A stretch of DNA of 64,000 nt from Blastomonas natatoria (GCF_003201955.1 NZ_QJJM01000014.1:1-64000); one strand, 5' to 3'. Positions 1 through 9,167 are shown, numbered from the stretch's first letter. Numbers and translations: made by a program. The notes: generated by a model from the letters alone, not told the origin.

Positions 1-308
1 GGGTCTTCATCTTCGTTCCTTCGTCACTACGACGAAGCCCCAACCCTCCTTAAATCACAACCTCAAATCTGTGCCATTGGTGCTGACGGGGGACACGCTG
101 CCTGGGTCGAGGATTACAACCGGGAGAGACCACACTCGTCCCTTGGCTACGCAACCCCGGCGGCGTTCGCCGCCGAACTGAATAAGCAATGGCCTGCTTC
201 GCTACGCCCTACGGGCTCCGCTACGCAGCCCATTGCTTCAACCGCGCTGATGCGCGAAATAACCGCCCGGCTCTAATCCCCGCTGGAGGAAAGCTGGGGG
301 CCACGTCA
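1..308 (+). mobile_element. Fused remnants of two insertion sequences
   Basis: Two pieces appear joined. Bases 1 to about 96 end in an IS-terminus-like sequence (GACGGGGGACA). From about 97 the sequence becomes the 3' end of an IS3-type transposase gene, followed by a right-end-like sequence rich in AGCTGGGGG and ending near 308 (CCACGTCA). No left end, orfA or DDE catalytic core is present in the window. I infer a truncated IS3-family element joined to the end of another element. The family of the first fragment is not resolved, and the exact boundary between the pieces is uncertain. Confidence 0.55.
100..276 (+). pseudogene. IS3-family transposase OrfB, C-terminal fragment
   Basis: The frame reads WVEDYNRERPHSSLGYATPAAF and stops at TAA 274-276. 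This is the signature C-terminal tail of IS3-family OrfB transposases (rve-type integrase core). The D, D and E residues and the upstream half are absent, so it cannot be active. The frame stays open back to base 1, but the sequence before residue W does not look like transposase and probably belongs to a different element. The tail after the core motif is unusually long. Confidence 0.75.
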
Positions 309-735
309 ACTGAAATATAGAATACTCTTCAATAGTCAAATACAAACTTGCAATGAATATTTAATGTTAATTGAAAGTCTAAATATAAATTTCAAGATTG
401 TTAGATCACCGGCGTGGTTCATGGACCAAAATGGTTTGGTATTTGGTTGGCGCCCCGCAAGTACGGAGGGTACAGTTTGCCGACTATTCCCTTGTCGCGC
501 GCAGTGGTGTTGGATCCGCCAACTTTTCCGTTGCTCCGTCATGCCCACCCTCTGGGTGGTGGATGCTGACCATCACGAGATGGTTTCGCCTGCTTATCAC
601 ATTCACACTGCTATCCTTACAATCTGATCGACCGTAATTGGCCCCCAGTCTGTTCGATCAACCGACACGGAGCGATGTCCAGCCGACTGCTCGCACCTCG
701 CCATGATACAGGCAGCCGCGGCAATCACGCCGCGG
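309..735. other. AT-rich non-coding stretch of the island
   Basis: About 430 bases between the IS remnant and the integrase stop. The first part (roughly 310-410) is clearly AT-rich compared with the rest of the window. Small overlapping open frames exist (for example around 364-627), but none has a convincing start, ribosome site or recognisable protein. I read it as degraded accessory DNA. Confidence 0.5.
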
Positions 736-2001
736 CTACTTCCTAGGCCCTTCCAGCAAGGTGTGCGCCGCAGGAAGCCCATCGAGCAGCATTTCTGCCC
801 ATATCAGCGCCAGCTCTCGCTTCCTGTCGTCAAACTGTGCCCGATTGTATGCCGCCTCGACCCGGTCTTTTGGCGCATGCCCAAGCATCAAATCGAGGAT
901 CCTGCTGTCGTTGGGCGTGCCGTTCTTGATCGCCCATTCGTTCATGATAGTGGAGAAGGACGCGCGCCAGCCATGAGGCACGTGACGATCCTGAAAACCT
1001 GCACGCTTCAACATGAATCCGAGAGCATTCTCGCTCATGTGTTTGCGGATATCCCACAGGCTCGGGAACAGATATTCGGAGGTGCCGCAGATCACATGCA
1101 ATGCTCGAAGGACAGCAATGTGATGCGGGCCGAGCGGCACGACGTGATCTTTCTCTGACCGGTATTTCTCAGCCTTCGGCATCTTCATTCGGCTTGCCGG
1201 GATGCGCCACAAAGGCTTCTCCGCATCAAATGACGAGAATTCGTTCCAGCGCGCGCCAATGAGGGTGCCAGGCCTTACCGCCGTCAGCCCCAACAGCCGA
1301 TTGGCAAGCTTGGTGGCAGGTTGCATCGGCATGCTCTCCACCTTGATCAGCATCGCTCTCAATTCGGCCAGGTCGGTGATCGAAGGCTGCGGCCGTTTCG
1401 GCTTCATCGGCATCAGTGCCGGCCCGATACCAGCGGCTGGATTCCGCTCGCATTCACCCTCCGCGATTGCAAACGCAAAAACGCCGCCAATCTTCTGACG
1501 AAGCCTTTTCGCTGTTTCAATCGCTCCCCGAGCCTCGACGTCCCGCAGCACAGCGAGGATAGTTTTCTCCGTGATTTCAGAGATCGGCATCTGCCCAATC
1601 TCGGGGAACACGTCACGCTGCAGGCTGTGCAGGACATCATGCGCATGACGATCAGTCCATTTAGGCTGTTGAATGGCCCACCATCGCTTTGCCATTGTTT
1701 CAAAGTCTGTGGTGCTTGTACCGCCGCCTGCTGCTTCGCCGCCTCGCAGTAACTGCCGAGGATCAATCCCCTGGGTGAGAGCGCGCTTGGCTTCATCACG
1801 TCGCTCGCGCGCCTCGCGCAACGGGACGTCGGGGTAGCCGCCAAATGTAAGCAACTGCTCGCGGCCCTGAACCCTGAACTTGAACCGCCAGACCTTTCGG
1901 CCGGTCTTGTAGACGTGAAGGTAGAGCCCTCCAGCGTCACTCAACTTGTAATCCTTGTCCCGCGGCCTGGCCGCCCTCACTGCGGTATCCGTGAGCATCA
2001 T
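736..2001 (-). CDS. P4-type tyrosine recombinase (integrase)
   Basis: A 421-residue site-specific recombinase. The N-terminal ~90 residues are a DUF4102-type arm-binding domain (LTDTAVRAARPRDKDYKLSD, then GGLYL, FGGYPDVPLREARERRDEAK). A core-binding domain follows, and then the catalytic domain with the arginine in AVRPGTLIGARW, the HxxR box in HGWRASFS, and the LGHAPKDRVEAAYNR segment with the nucleophilic tyrosine. All catalytic residues and the full family length are present, so it should be functional. Transcription runs away from the 3' end of tRNA-Ser(CGA) only ~150 bp upstream, which is the usual arrangement for an integrase that targets a tRNA 3' end. The matching att copy is not in the window and should lie to the left. 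Confidence 0.9.
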   Translation of the reverse strand: MMLTDTAVRAARPRDKDYKLSDAGGLYLHVYKTGRKVWRFKFRVQGREQLLTFGGYPDVPLREARERRDEAKRALTQGIDPRQLLRGGEAAGGGTSTTDFETMAKRWWAIQQPKWTDRHAHDVLHSLQRDVFPEIGQMPISEITEKTILAVLRDVEARGAIETAKRLRQKIGGVFAFAIAEGECERNPAAGIGPALMPMKPKRPQPSITDLAELRAMLIKVESMPMQPATKLANRLLGLTAVRPGTLIGARWNEFSSFDAEKPLWRIPASRMKMPKAEKYRSEKDHVVPLGPHHIAVLRALHVICGTSEYLFPSLWDIRKHMSENALGFMLKRAGFQDRHVPHGWRASFSTIMNEWAIKNGTPNDSRILDLMLGHAPKDRVEAAYNRAQFDDRKRELALIWAEMLLDGLPAAHTLLEGPRK

Positions 2002-2097
2002 ACCCCCATGGTCTTCGGCCTACCCCCGACCACACCCCCAAGAACGACTAGCTTACCCCGGAAAGGGGTGGCCTTGCGTAGACAGATGAAGCGGAGA

Positions 2098-2120
2098 AAA
2101 CCCCGTATTCGCAGGGGTTT
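2098..2120 (-). terminator. Hairpin downstream of tRNA-Ser, likely terminator
   Basis: On the minus strand AAACCCC pairs with GGGGTTT across a 9-nt loop and is followed by TTTTCT. It lies 34 bp past the tRNA 3' end, so it fits a Rho-independent terminator for the tRNA. It could have come with the integrated element. Confidence 0.5.
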
Positions 2121-2152
2121 ATAGACGATCGAGGAGCGGTATGGAAGAACGA

Positions 2153-2243
<91 letters not shown>

Positions 2244-2426
2244 GGCCGGGCGAGCCGAACGCTTGCGTTTCGGCGATCCATTCGGTTCTCGCGGGGCATG
2301 AAAATGCGTGGTCGATCCGCGAGAAGGCGGGCCATTAGCGCAAGGCGACATGCTTGCCAAGGGGGAATCCGGCGTGTGCGTGCCGGAAAGCTTGTATGCT
2401 GCGCCGCAACACCTTAGATTAAGCCT

Positions 2427-2825
2427 ATGAGCAACAATCCCTTCCGTTTCGGCCAAGACGATGCACCCGATGGCAGCGCCGGTTCCGGTGCGGTGGTGAT
2501 GCCGCGCGTGGCAAAGGCGCGCTATGCGATCGGCGATGTCGTGCGGCACCGCATTTTCGACTTTCGCGGCGTGGTCTTCGATATCGATCCGGTGTTCGCC
2601 AACAGCGAGGACTGGTACGAATCGATCCCCGAGGAACTGCGCCCGGCCAAGGACCAGCCCTTCTATCACCTGTTCGCCGAAAATGCAGAAAACAGCTATA
2701 TCGCCTATGTCAGCCAGCAGAACCTGGTGAAGGACGACAGCAACGGCCCCGTGGACCATCCCGCGGTGCCGCAGCTGTTCGGCCCGTTCAGCGACGGGCG
2801 CTATCGCCTGCGCACGATGCACTGA
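2427..2825 (+). CDS. hspQ: Heat shock protein HspQ
   Basis: A 132-residue protein with the HspQ/YccV domain: AKARYAIGDVVRHRIFDFRGVVFDIDP, then a DWYESIPEELRP segment and the QPFYHLFAEN...YIAYVSQQNL core. In Enterobacteria HspQ is a small hemimethylated-DNA-binding heat shock protein and Lon specificity enhancer. This protein has about 25 extra N-terminal residues compared with E. coli. It stands alone between tRNA-Ser and an intergenic stretch of about 290 bp in which I see no gene. Confidence 0.92.
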   Translation: MSNNPFRFGQDDAPDGSAGSGAVVMPRVAKARYAIGDVVRHRIFDFRGVVFDIDPVFANSEDWYESIPEELRPAKDQPFYHLFAENAENSYIAYVSQQNLVKDDSNGPVDHPAVPQLFGPFSDGRYRLRTMH

Positions 2826-3114
2826 CGCGCGTCATCCAATGGGCTGCGCCCTCCCGACATATACAGGCTGAATTGGCAAACCCGACCGAGCCACATCGCC
2901 GACACCTAGCAGGCTGACGGATCGCTTTCGCGTAGACCCAGAAAATTCGGATTTTCTGCTTTCGATCCCAATCCGGGCATCTCGAACCGGGCCCTTTTTT
3001 GCCAATAGCCGCCCAGAAACCGAAGAAATTTGGAGGCCCTTAGGCTGCCAACTGGCACGATGCGGATGGATCAGGTAACTGGGATGGGAATTTTTGATCG
3101 AAAGTTGACCGGAC

Positions 3115-3669
3115 ATGGTTCTCTCGCGACCCGGCATGATTTGTATTGTTGTGCTGACGATGGGTTGCGAACCTCAGGCATCGCAGATCAAAGCCGTAAG
3201 CGACGACGACACGCAGGTCCAACCTTCTGCAGCGAAGCGGCAGTCTCAGATGCCAACATCAACCCAAACTGATGAACTGCAGGGAGGATTGGCAGATTTG
3301 GCCTATTCACGTCCCACGAGTGGTGCCGAGCTTCGGATCCTGATTTCGGATAAACGGTTTGATCGTCGCAAGGGTCAACCAACGCCAACCCGAGCCGAGC
3401 AATTCAATGCTGATGGCACTTGGTGGGCGAGTGTCGAAGAGACGATAGCGGCGCAGCTTAATGGCAGTTGGAGAGTGGTCGAGCAGCAAGGCTCACCACC
3501 GGAAGTTTGTGTTTCACTGCTGACTAAAAACAAATCACCGATAGATCAGCGCAAGGAAATATGCCGAGTTGTGGAGTTTTCTGAAGACCGGCGCGTTGCG
3601 AAGGTTCCCGACATCTACCGCGCATCTGTGATTTCGGAGTTCGATATAGACATGCTTGGGGATGTCTGA
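3115..3669 (+). CDS. Putative lipoprotein of unknown function
   Basis: A 184-residue protein I do not recognise. The N-terminus MVLSRPGMICIVVLTMGCEP looks like a short lipoprotein signal with the lipobox LTMGC, so it is probably lipid-anchored in the envelope. The mature part is hydrophilic, with one region that may fold (TWWASVEETIAAQLNGSWRV). The start could also be the internal ATG giving MICIVVLTMGC. Base composition is lower in GC than its neighbours and codon use is less biased, which suggests an acquired or rapidly evolving gene. It stands alone, with no operon partner. Confidence 0.6.
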   Translation: MVLSRPGMICIVVLTMGCEPQASQIKAVSDDDTQVQPSAAKRQSQMPTSTQTDELQGGLADLAYSRPTSGAELRILISDKRFDRRKGQPTPTRAEQFNADGTWWASVEETIAAQLNGSWRVVEQQGSPPEVCVSLLTKNKSPIDQRKEICRVVEFSEDRRVAKVPDIYRASVISEFDIDMLGDV

Positions 3670-3830
3670 GGCAGGCAGAAGTCCGTCCGGCTTGAAGCGC
3701 CTAAAGGCACGCCGCCCCCCTTCCACCCGATCCCCTTCATTCCGGCACCCAGCTAATCTCCCAAAAAGCGGACCCGGCCCGAACTCGCACAAAAGCGCTG
3801 CTGGCTGCTGGTGAAATCCCCGCCTGCCGG

Positions 3831-4709
3831 TCAGGAGCGCAGCTTCCATCCCGATTTCAGCAGCGCATAGCAGCCGATGCCGAGCGCGGCATTGATGCCG
3901 AGCAGCAGCAGCGATCCGGCGAGAAGCGGCGAATCGGTCGTGCCTATGAAACCGTAGCGAAAGCCCGAGATCACGTAGAAGAACGGATTGGCGTGGCTCA
4001 AAGCACGGAAGGTGGGCGCCATAGCATCAACCGAATAAAAGGTGCCCGAAAGCAGCGCGAGCGGCGCGACCACGAAATTGGTGATCGCGGCGGCATGATC
4101 AAATTTCTCTGCCCAGATCGAGGTGAGCACGCCCATGAAGGCGAGCATCACCGCGCCCATCAAGCCGAACCACAGGATCGCCCAGAGATGCTGCGGCATC
4201 ACGTGGATGCCGGGCCAGAGCAGCATGGCGAGCCACACGGCGGCGCCAACAAGAAACGCGCGCGTCACCGCCGCGATAACCAGCGACACCAGCACTTCCA
4301 TTTCGGACAGCGGCGGCATGAGATAGTCGATGATCGTGCCCTGAATCTTGCCGACCAGCAGCGAGAAGCTCGAATTGGCAAAGCTGTTCTGCATCATCGC
4401 CATCACGATGAGGCCAGGAGCGAGGAAATCGCCGAAGGGCACGTCGAGCACCATACGCCCGCTGCGTCCCAGTGCGACGGTGAAAATCACCAGGTAGAGC
4501 ATCGTGGTGATCGCTGGCGCCCAGATGGTCTGCAACTGCACCTTGAAGAACCGGCGCACCTCTTTCATATAGAGGGCTTTCAGTCCTCCCCAGTTTATTG
4601 CGCTGATCCTTACGGTGCCGGGTTCCGCAAAGGGACTCGGCGATCGCACTTCCGGCCTTGTGCCGGTCTGGGCCACGCCAGCGGGGGGATTTGGTGCTTG
4701 ATCGTTCAT
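3831..4709 (-). CDS. ABC-2 type transporter permease
   Basis: A 292-residue integral membrane protein with the ABC-2 permease pattern. A cytoplasmic N-terminus (YMKEVRRFFKVQLQTIWAPAITTMLYLVIF) is followed by about six hydrophobic segments, with the family-typical LAPGLIVMAMMQNSFANSSFSLL near residues 95-115 and LSGTFYSVDAMAPTFRALSHANPFFYVISGFR near 215-245. Such permeases export drugs, polysaccharides or lipids together with an ATPase subunit. No ATPase gene is adjacent, so the partner must be encoded elsewhere. It is divergent from gcrA, with 68 bp between the start codons. Confidence 0.88.
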   Translation of the reverse strand: MNDQAPNPPAGVAQTGTRPEVRSPSPFAEPGTVRISAINWGGLKALYMKEVRRFFKVQLQTIWAPAITTMLYLVIFTVALGRSGRMVLDVPFGDFLAPGLIVMAMMQNSFANSSFSLLVGKIQGTIIDYLMPPLSEMEVLVSLVIAAVTRAFLVGAAVWLAMLLWPGIHVMPQHLWAILWFGLMGAVMLAFMGVLTSIWAEKFDHAAAITNFVVAPLALLSGTFYSVDAMAPTFRALSHANPFFYVISGFRYGFIGTTDSPLLAGSLLLLGINAALGIGCYALLKSGWKLRS

Positions 4710-4777
4710 GGTGGATGCGCCTATCGGCGGACACCAGACCGGGCAAGCCCCAAGTGGTCAAGAAGGAATTGCTTTTC

Positions 4778-5539
4778 ATGTCATGGACCGACGAGCGCAT
4801 CGATCAGCTCAAAACCATGTGGGAGAAAGGCCTCACCGCCAGCCAGATCGCAGAAGAGCTGGGCGGGGTCAGCCGCAACGCGGTCATCGGCAAGGCACAT
4901 CGCCTGGGCCTGAAGTCGCGCCCGTCGCCGGTCAAGGCAGGGGAAGCCAAGCCGAAGGCCGCGCCCAAAAAGGAAGCCGCCCCCAAGCCAGCCAAGAAGG
5001 CGGCAGCCGAGGTTGCGGCCGACGAACCTCCGTTCAAGGTTGACGCGCCCGTCGCCGCCAAGCCGGTGCGCGCTGCGCCTGCTCCGGCTCCCACCCCTGC
5101 CCCGGAACCGCGCCCCGTAGAGGCCGCGCCTCCGGCCGATGAGGATGAGGACGATTTCGACGATGGCGCCGAACTGGCAGCCGCACCCGAGCCCAAGCCG
5201 CAGCCGCGCATCGTTTCGGTCGGCCCCGGCGGATTCCTGCGCCAGGGCCCGGGCGACCAGCAGGCACCGATTCCGCCCGCACCGCCGCGCCGCCTGGTGC
5301 CGGCGCGCCCCAGCCCGGAAATCGCCGACAAGACGAGCCTGCTCGATCTGACCGATCGCATCTGCCGCTGGCCGATGGGCCATCCGGGCGAGCCGGATTT
5401 CCATTTCTGCGGCGAGGCCGTCAACCCCGGCTTCCCCTATTGCGTCGAGCATTGCGGCCGCGCCTATCAGGCGCAGCTGCCGCGCGGCACGCGTCGTCCG
5501 CCGCCACCGATGCCGTTCGGCGGCCCACGGGTTCGCTGA
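4778..5539 (+). CDS. gcrA: GcrA cell cycle regulator
   Basis: A 253-residue protein. Residues 1-45 (MSWTDERIDQLKTMWEKGLT, SRNAVIGKAHRLGL) are the GcrA helix-turn-helix. The middle is a long Pro/Ala/Lys-rich linker, and the C-terminus has the cysteine/histidine-containing block CRWPMGHPGEPDFHFCGEAV...YCVEHCGRAYQ. In Caulobacter GcrA binds sigma70 and activates promoters carrying CcrM-methylated GANTC sites. This version is longer than the ~170-residue Caulobacter protein because of the linker. I chose the ATG at 4778 because the family begins MSW; an upstream in-frame start at 4658 would add 40 unrelated residues overlapping the divergent permease. A hairpin with arms TTCCTGCC/GGCAGGAA (5601-5625), lacking a T-run, follows the gene. 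Confidence 0.95.
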   Translation: MSWTDERIDQLKTMWEKGLTASQIAEELGGVSRNAVIGKAHRLGLKSRPSPVKAGEAKPKAAPKKEAAPKPAKKAAAEVAADEPPFKVDAPVAAKPVRAAPAPAPTPAPEPRPVEAAPPADEDEDDFDDGAELAAAPEPKPQPRIVSVGPGGFLRQGPGDQQAPIPPAPPRRLVPARPSPEIADKTSLLDLTDRICRWPMGHPGEPDFHFCGEAVNPGFPYCVEHCGRAYQAQLPRGTRRPPPPMPFGGPRVR

Positions 5540-5713
5540 ATTTTTTCGAGTTGACCGTTCACGGGCAACGGCTCGGAAAATGCGGTCACAGGCCTTCATG
5601 TTCCTGCCATCGAAGGCGGCAGGAATATGATGCGATCAAAGCCTGAACATTCTGGCGGATAAGTCGGGCGGGCGGCTTGCCCGACAGGGGTATTGCGCCC
5701 TATAGCTGCAGGC

Positions 5714-7705
5714 ATGTCCGACGATCTGTTCGCCAAGTCCGCAGCTGCAGCCGAAGCCTATGACGCCTCGGCGATCGAGGTGCTGGAAGGGCTCGAGCCC
5801 GTCCGGCGCAGGCCCGGCATGTATATCGGCGGTACCGACGAGCGCGCGCTGCACCACCTGGCGGCCGAAGTGCTCGACAACAGCATGGACGAGGCGGTCG
5901 CAGGCCATGCCAGCCGCATCGAAGTCACGCTTCGCGCGGGCAACCATCTGACGATCAGCGACAATGGCCGCGGCATCCCGGTCGATCCGCATCCCAAATA
6001 TCCGGGCAAGTCCGCGCTCGAGGTGATCCTCACCACGCTGCATTCAGGCGGCAAGTTCTCGAACAAGGCCTATGCCACCAGCGGCGGCCTGCACGGCGTC
6101 GGCGTCTCCGTTGTCAACGCGCTGTCGACCGAATTGCTGGTCGAGGTCGCGCGCAACAAGGAGCTGTACGCGCAGCGCTTCTCGCGCGGGGCTCCGCTGG
6201 GACCGCTGGAAAAGGTGGGCGCGGCGCCCAATCGGCGCGGTACCACGATCAGCTTCGTGCCTGACGAGGAAATCTTTGGTGCTGGTGCAAAGTTCAAGCC
6301 GGCGCGGCTGTTCGCGCTCGCCCGGTCCAAGGCCTATCTGTACGCGGGAGTCGAGATCCGCTGGAAGTGCGACCCGGAACTGGCCGACGACAAGGTGCCG
6401 GCCGAGGCGGTGTTCCAGTTCCCCGGCGGGCTTGCCGATCACCTGCGCGAGCAGCTCGGCAGCCGCGAGTGCGCCACATCGGATTTCTTTGCCGGGCGGC
6501 AGGATTTTCCCGAAGACAAGGGCCGGGTCGAATGGGCAGTCGCCTGGCCGCTCTGGTCCGATGGAAGCTACAGCTATTATTGCAACACCATCCCCACGCC
6601 CGATGGCGGCACGCACGAGGCAGGTCTGCGTGCGGCGATCCTGAAAGGGCTGCGCGGTTTTGGCGAGCTGATCGGCAACAAGAAGGCAGCTGGGTTGACC
6701 GCAGAGGACGTGATGACCGGATCTGAGCTGATGCTCTCGGTGTTCATCCGCGATCCGCAATTCCAGAGCCAGACCAAGGATAGGCTGACTTCGCCCGAGG
6801 CGGCGCGGCTGGTGGAAGCGGCGATCCGCGACCATGTCGATCATTTCCTCACCGACAATATGGAACGCGGCAAGGCGCTGCTCGGGCTGGTGCTCGAGCG
6901 GATGGACGAGCGGCTGAAGCGCAAGGCCGAGCGCGAGGTCAAGCGCAAGACCGCGACCAGTGCGCGCAAGCTGCGGCTTCCGGGCAAGCTGACCGATTGT
7001 AGCAATGACGGCACCGGGGTCGAAGGCGCGGAGACCGAGATATTCATCGTCGAGGGCGACAGTGCGGGCGGATCAGCCAAACAGGCGCGCGATCGCAAGA
7101 CCCAGGCGATCCTGCCGATTCGCGGCAAGATCCTGAACGTGGCTTCCGCCAACAGCGCCAAGATCGGGGCCAATCAGGAAATCGCCGACCTCGCGCTGGC
7201 GCTTGGCTGTGGCACGGGCAAGCATTGCGACCCGGCCCAGCTGCGCTACGACCGCATCATCATCATGACCGACGCCGATGTCGACGGCGCGCATATCGCG
7301 ACACTGCTGATGACGTTCTTCTTCCAGGAAATGCCGGACATCGTGAAGGCCGGGCACCTGTACCTCGCGCAGCCGCCGCTTTACCGGCTCGTGGTCGGGG
7401 CCAAGAGCTGGTACGCGCGCGACGATGCGCATCGCGCGGAGCTGGAGGCGACGGTGCTCAAGGGCAAGAAGGTCGAGGTCAGCCGCTTCAAGGGCCTGGG
7501 CGAGATGAACCCCGGCCAGCTGCGCGAGACGACGATGAACCGCGCGACCCGTTCGCTGCTGCGAGTCACGCTGCCGCCTGCCTATGAGCAATATGCGGCG
7601 GTGAAGGAACTGGTCGGCGAACTGATGGGCAAGAACCCGGAACACCGGTTCAACTTCATCCAGAACCACGCAGCCCAGGTCGACCGTGAAGCGATCGACG
7701 CGTAA
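5714..7705 (+). CDS. parE: DNA topoisomerase IV subunit B
   Basis: A 663-residue GHKL ATPase subunit of topoisomerase IV, which decatenates daughter chromosomes together with ParC. Visible parts are the ATP-binding domain (EVLEGLEPVRRRPGMYIGGTD, EVLDNSMDEAVAGHA, DNGRGIPVDPHP, GGLHGVGVSVVNALS), the transducer region, and the TOPRIM domain (EIFIVEGDSAGGSAKQARDRKTQAILPIRGKILNV; IMTDADVDGAHIATLL). IRGKILNV and the length of about 660 fit ParE rather than GyrB. I prefer the ATG at 5714 (MSDDLF) to the in-frame TTG at 5693. Confidence 0.94.
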   Translation: MSDDLFAKSAAAAEAYDASAIEVLEGLEPVRRRPGMYIGGTDERALHHLAAEVLDNSMDEAVAGHASRIEVTLRAGNHLTISDNGRGIPVDPHPKYPGKSALEVILTTLHSGGKFSNKAYATSGGLHGVGVSVVNALSTELLVEVARNKELYAQRFSRGAPLGPLEKVGAAPNRRGTTISFVPDEEIFGAGAKFKPARLFALARSKAYLYAGVEIRWKCDPELADDKVPAEAVFQFPGGLADHLREQLGSRECATSDFFAGRQDFPEDKGRVEWAVAWPLWSDGSYSYYCNTIPTPDGGTHEAGLRAAILKGLRGFGELIGNKKAAGLTAEDVMTGSELMLSVFIRDPQFQSQTKDRLTSPEAARLVEAAIRDHVDHFLTDNMERGKALLGLVLERMDERLKRKAEREVKRKTATSARKLRLPGKLTDCSNDGTGVEGAETEIFIVEGDSAGGSAKQARDRKTQAILPIRGKILNVASANSAKIGANQEIADLALALGCGTGKHCDPAQLRYDRIIIMTDADVDGAHIATLLMTFFFQEMPDIVKAGHLYLAQPPLYRLVVGAKSWYARDDAHRAELEATVLKGKKVEVSRFKGLGEMNPGQLRETTMNRATRSLLRVTLPPAYEQYAAVKELVGELMGKNPEHRFNFIQNHAAQVDREAIDA

Positions 7706-7737
7706 GAGTTTGGGCCTGGGGGGCCTGTTCGTGAAAC

Positions 7738-7842
7738 GTCCCTCGACTACGCTCGGGACAAACGGAAAATTCATGCGCATGTCGTCATGTCGTGATGCGG
7801 GATTGCTCTTCTCTCCGTTTGTCCCGAGCGAAGTCGAGGGAC
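7738..7842. repeat. Paired palindromic repeat (sphingomonad REP-like)
   Basis: Two 29-bp arms, 7738-7766 and 7814-7842, are inverted copies differing at one position. Each contains the core CTCGGGACAAACGG or its complement, and a 47-bp spacer separates them. It sits between parE and the serine hydrolase gene. It has no stop in the frame of the downstream ORF, so that ORF appears artificially extended through it. It could also act as a transcription stop or mRNA stabiliser for parE. Confidence 0.85.
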
Positions 7843-7865
7843 CTGCGCGTATATCTCGCCAATTG

Positions 7866-9167
7866 ATGGCGACCATCGCAGCGCTGGGCCTCGCGATCGC
7901 GGCCCCCATAGCCCACGCGCAGACACCCCCCGCATCCACCACAACCCCCTCCCCCGGCTTCGACCAGGCGGCCAGCAATGTCCTCACCCTCCTGCAAGGC
8001 AAGGCCAAAGCCGCAGACATCTTCAACCCCGCCTTCATGACTGCTGTGCCCGAAGCGCAGCTCGCGCCAGTGCTCGCCGGTCTCAAGGCGCAGCACGGCG
8101 AGGCGCAGGCGGTGGTCGCGGTGCGGCCGATGGATGCGCGGGCGGCCAGCGTGGATATCCGTTTCGACAGGGCCATCGTCACCTTCACCATCGGCATGCT
8201 GGACGGCAAGCTCTCCGGCCTGTTCATCACCGGCACGCGCACCGAGGGGGACAGCCTCGACACGATCATGGCCGAAATCGCCGCGCTGCCCGGTCGCACC
8301 GGGCTGATCGTGCAGAAGCTGACCGACACGGGCGCCGAAACCATCGTGGCGCACAACGCTAACGACCGTTTCGCCATTGCCTCCGTCTTCAAGCTCTATG
8401 TGCTCGCCGAGCTCGACCGAGCGGTGCGTGCGGGCGAGCGCTCGTGGAGCGACGTGCTGGTGCTGTCGCAGAAATCGCACCCGTCGGGCATCAGCCAGGA
8501 CTGGCCCGACGATGCTCCGATGACGCTGCAGACACTGGCGACGCTGATGATATCGGTCAGCGACAACAGCGCCACGGACACGCTGATTGCGGCGATCGGG
8601 CAGGAGAGGCTCGCCGCGATCGTGCGGGCGAGCGGCCATGCCCGGCCATCGGACATGATCCCGCTGCTGTCCACGCAAGCCGTCACCGGGCTGAAAATGG
8701 CGGCCAATTCGGGGGTGCGCGACCGCTTTCTCGCTGCCGACGATGCGGCGCAGACGCTATTGCTCGCCGAGGCGGGCGATGTACTGCGCCTCAAGAATCT
8801 CGACCTCTCGGTCTATACCGGCGGCCCGAACCAGATCGACACCATCGAATGGTTCGCCAGCCCCGCAGACATCGCACGGCTGCTGGCGATGCTCGAACGC
8901 GAGGGCGATCAGGTCACGCGCGCGATCCTGAGGATCAACCCCGGCATTCCCCCGGTCAATGCGGGGCGCTGGGCCTATCTTGGCTACAAGGGCGGATCGG
9001 AGCCGGGGATCATGGGGATGAGCTTTCTCGCAGCAAGCAGGACCGGCGAGCGCTATATCGTCAGCGCACTGGTCAACAATCCCGCAGCAGAGATCGACCA
9101 GCCCGGTTTCGTCACGCTGATGGCGCGGCTGCTCGATCAGCTCGCTGCGCCAGCCACTCGTCCCTGA
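7866..9167 (+). CDS. Secreted serine hydrolase, class A beta-lactamase-like
   Basis: About 433 residues from ATG 7866, beginning with a signal-like MATIAALGLAIAAPIAHAQ. A separate N-terminal domain (~30-130) precedes the penicillin-binding-fold hydrolase domain. That domain carries S173-V-F-K176 (SxxK), S232-D-N234 (SDN) and K375-G-G (KTG-box equivalent). This two-domain plan resembles the Orf12/LpqF group, which has beta-lactamase motifs but often poor beta-lactamase activity. Substrate is therefore unknown; a cell-wall or ester substrate is possible. The signal lacks an early positive charge, so translation may start a few codons upstream (for example TTG 7863). Starts further upstream would run through the palindromic repeat. 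The 3' end overlaps the convergent GNAT gene by 56 bp. Confidence 0.8.
   Translation: MATIAALGLAIAAPIAHAQTPPASTTTPSPGFDQAASNVLTLLQGKAKAADIFNPAFMTAVPEAQLAPVLAGLKAQHGEAQAVVAVRPMDARAASVDIRFDRAIVTFTIGMLDGKLSGLFITGTRTEGDSLDTIMAEIAALPGRTGLIVQKLTDTGAETIVAHNANDRFAIASVFKLYVLAELDRAVRAGERSWSDVLVLSQKSHPSGISQDWPDDAPMTLQTLATLMISVSDNSATDTLIAAIGQERLAAIVRASGHARPSDMIPLLSTQAVTGLKMAANSGVRDRFLAADDAAQTLLLAEAGDVLRLKNLDLSVYTGGPNQIDTIEWFASPADIARLLAMLEREGDQVTRAILRINPGIPPVNAGRWAYLGYKGGSEPGIMGMSFLAASRTGERYIVSALVNNPAAEIDQPGFVTLMARLLDQLAAPATRP

Noticed and set aside
364-637. Small overlapping ORFs in the AT-rich island stretch
   Set aside because: No ribosome site, no recognisable protein, and frames overlap on both strands.
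7686-7865. 60-residue N-terminal extension of the serine hydrolase
   Set aside because: It is encoded by the parE 3' end and a palindromic repeat; a signal peptide starts at 7866.
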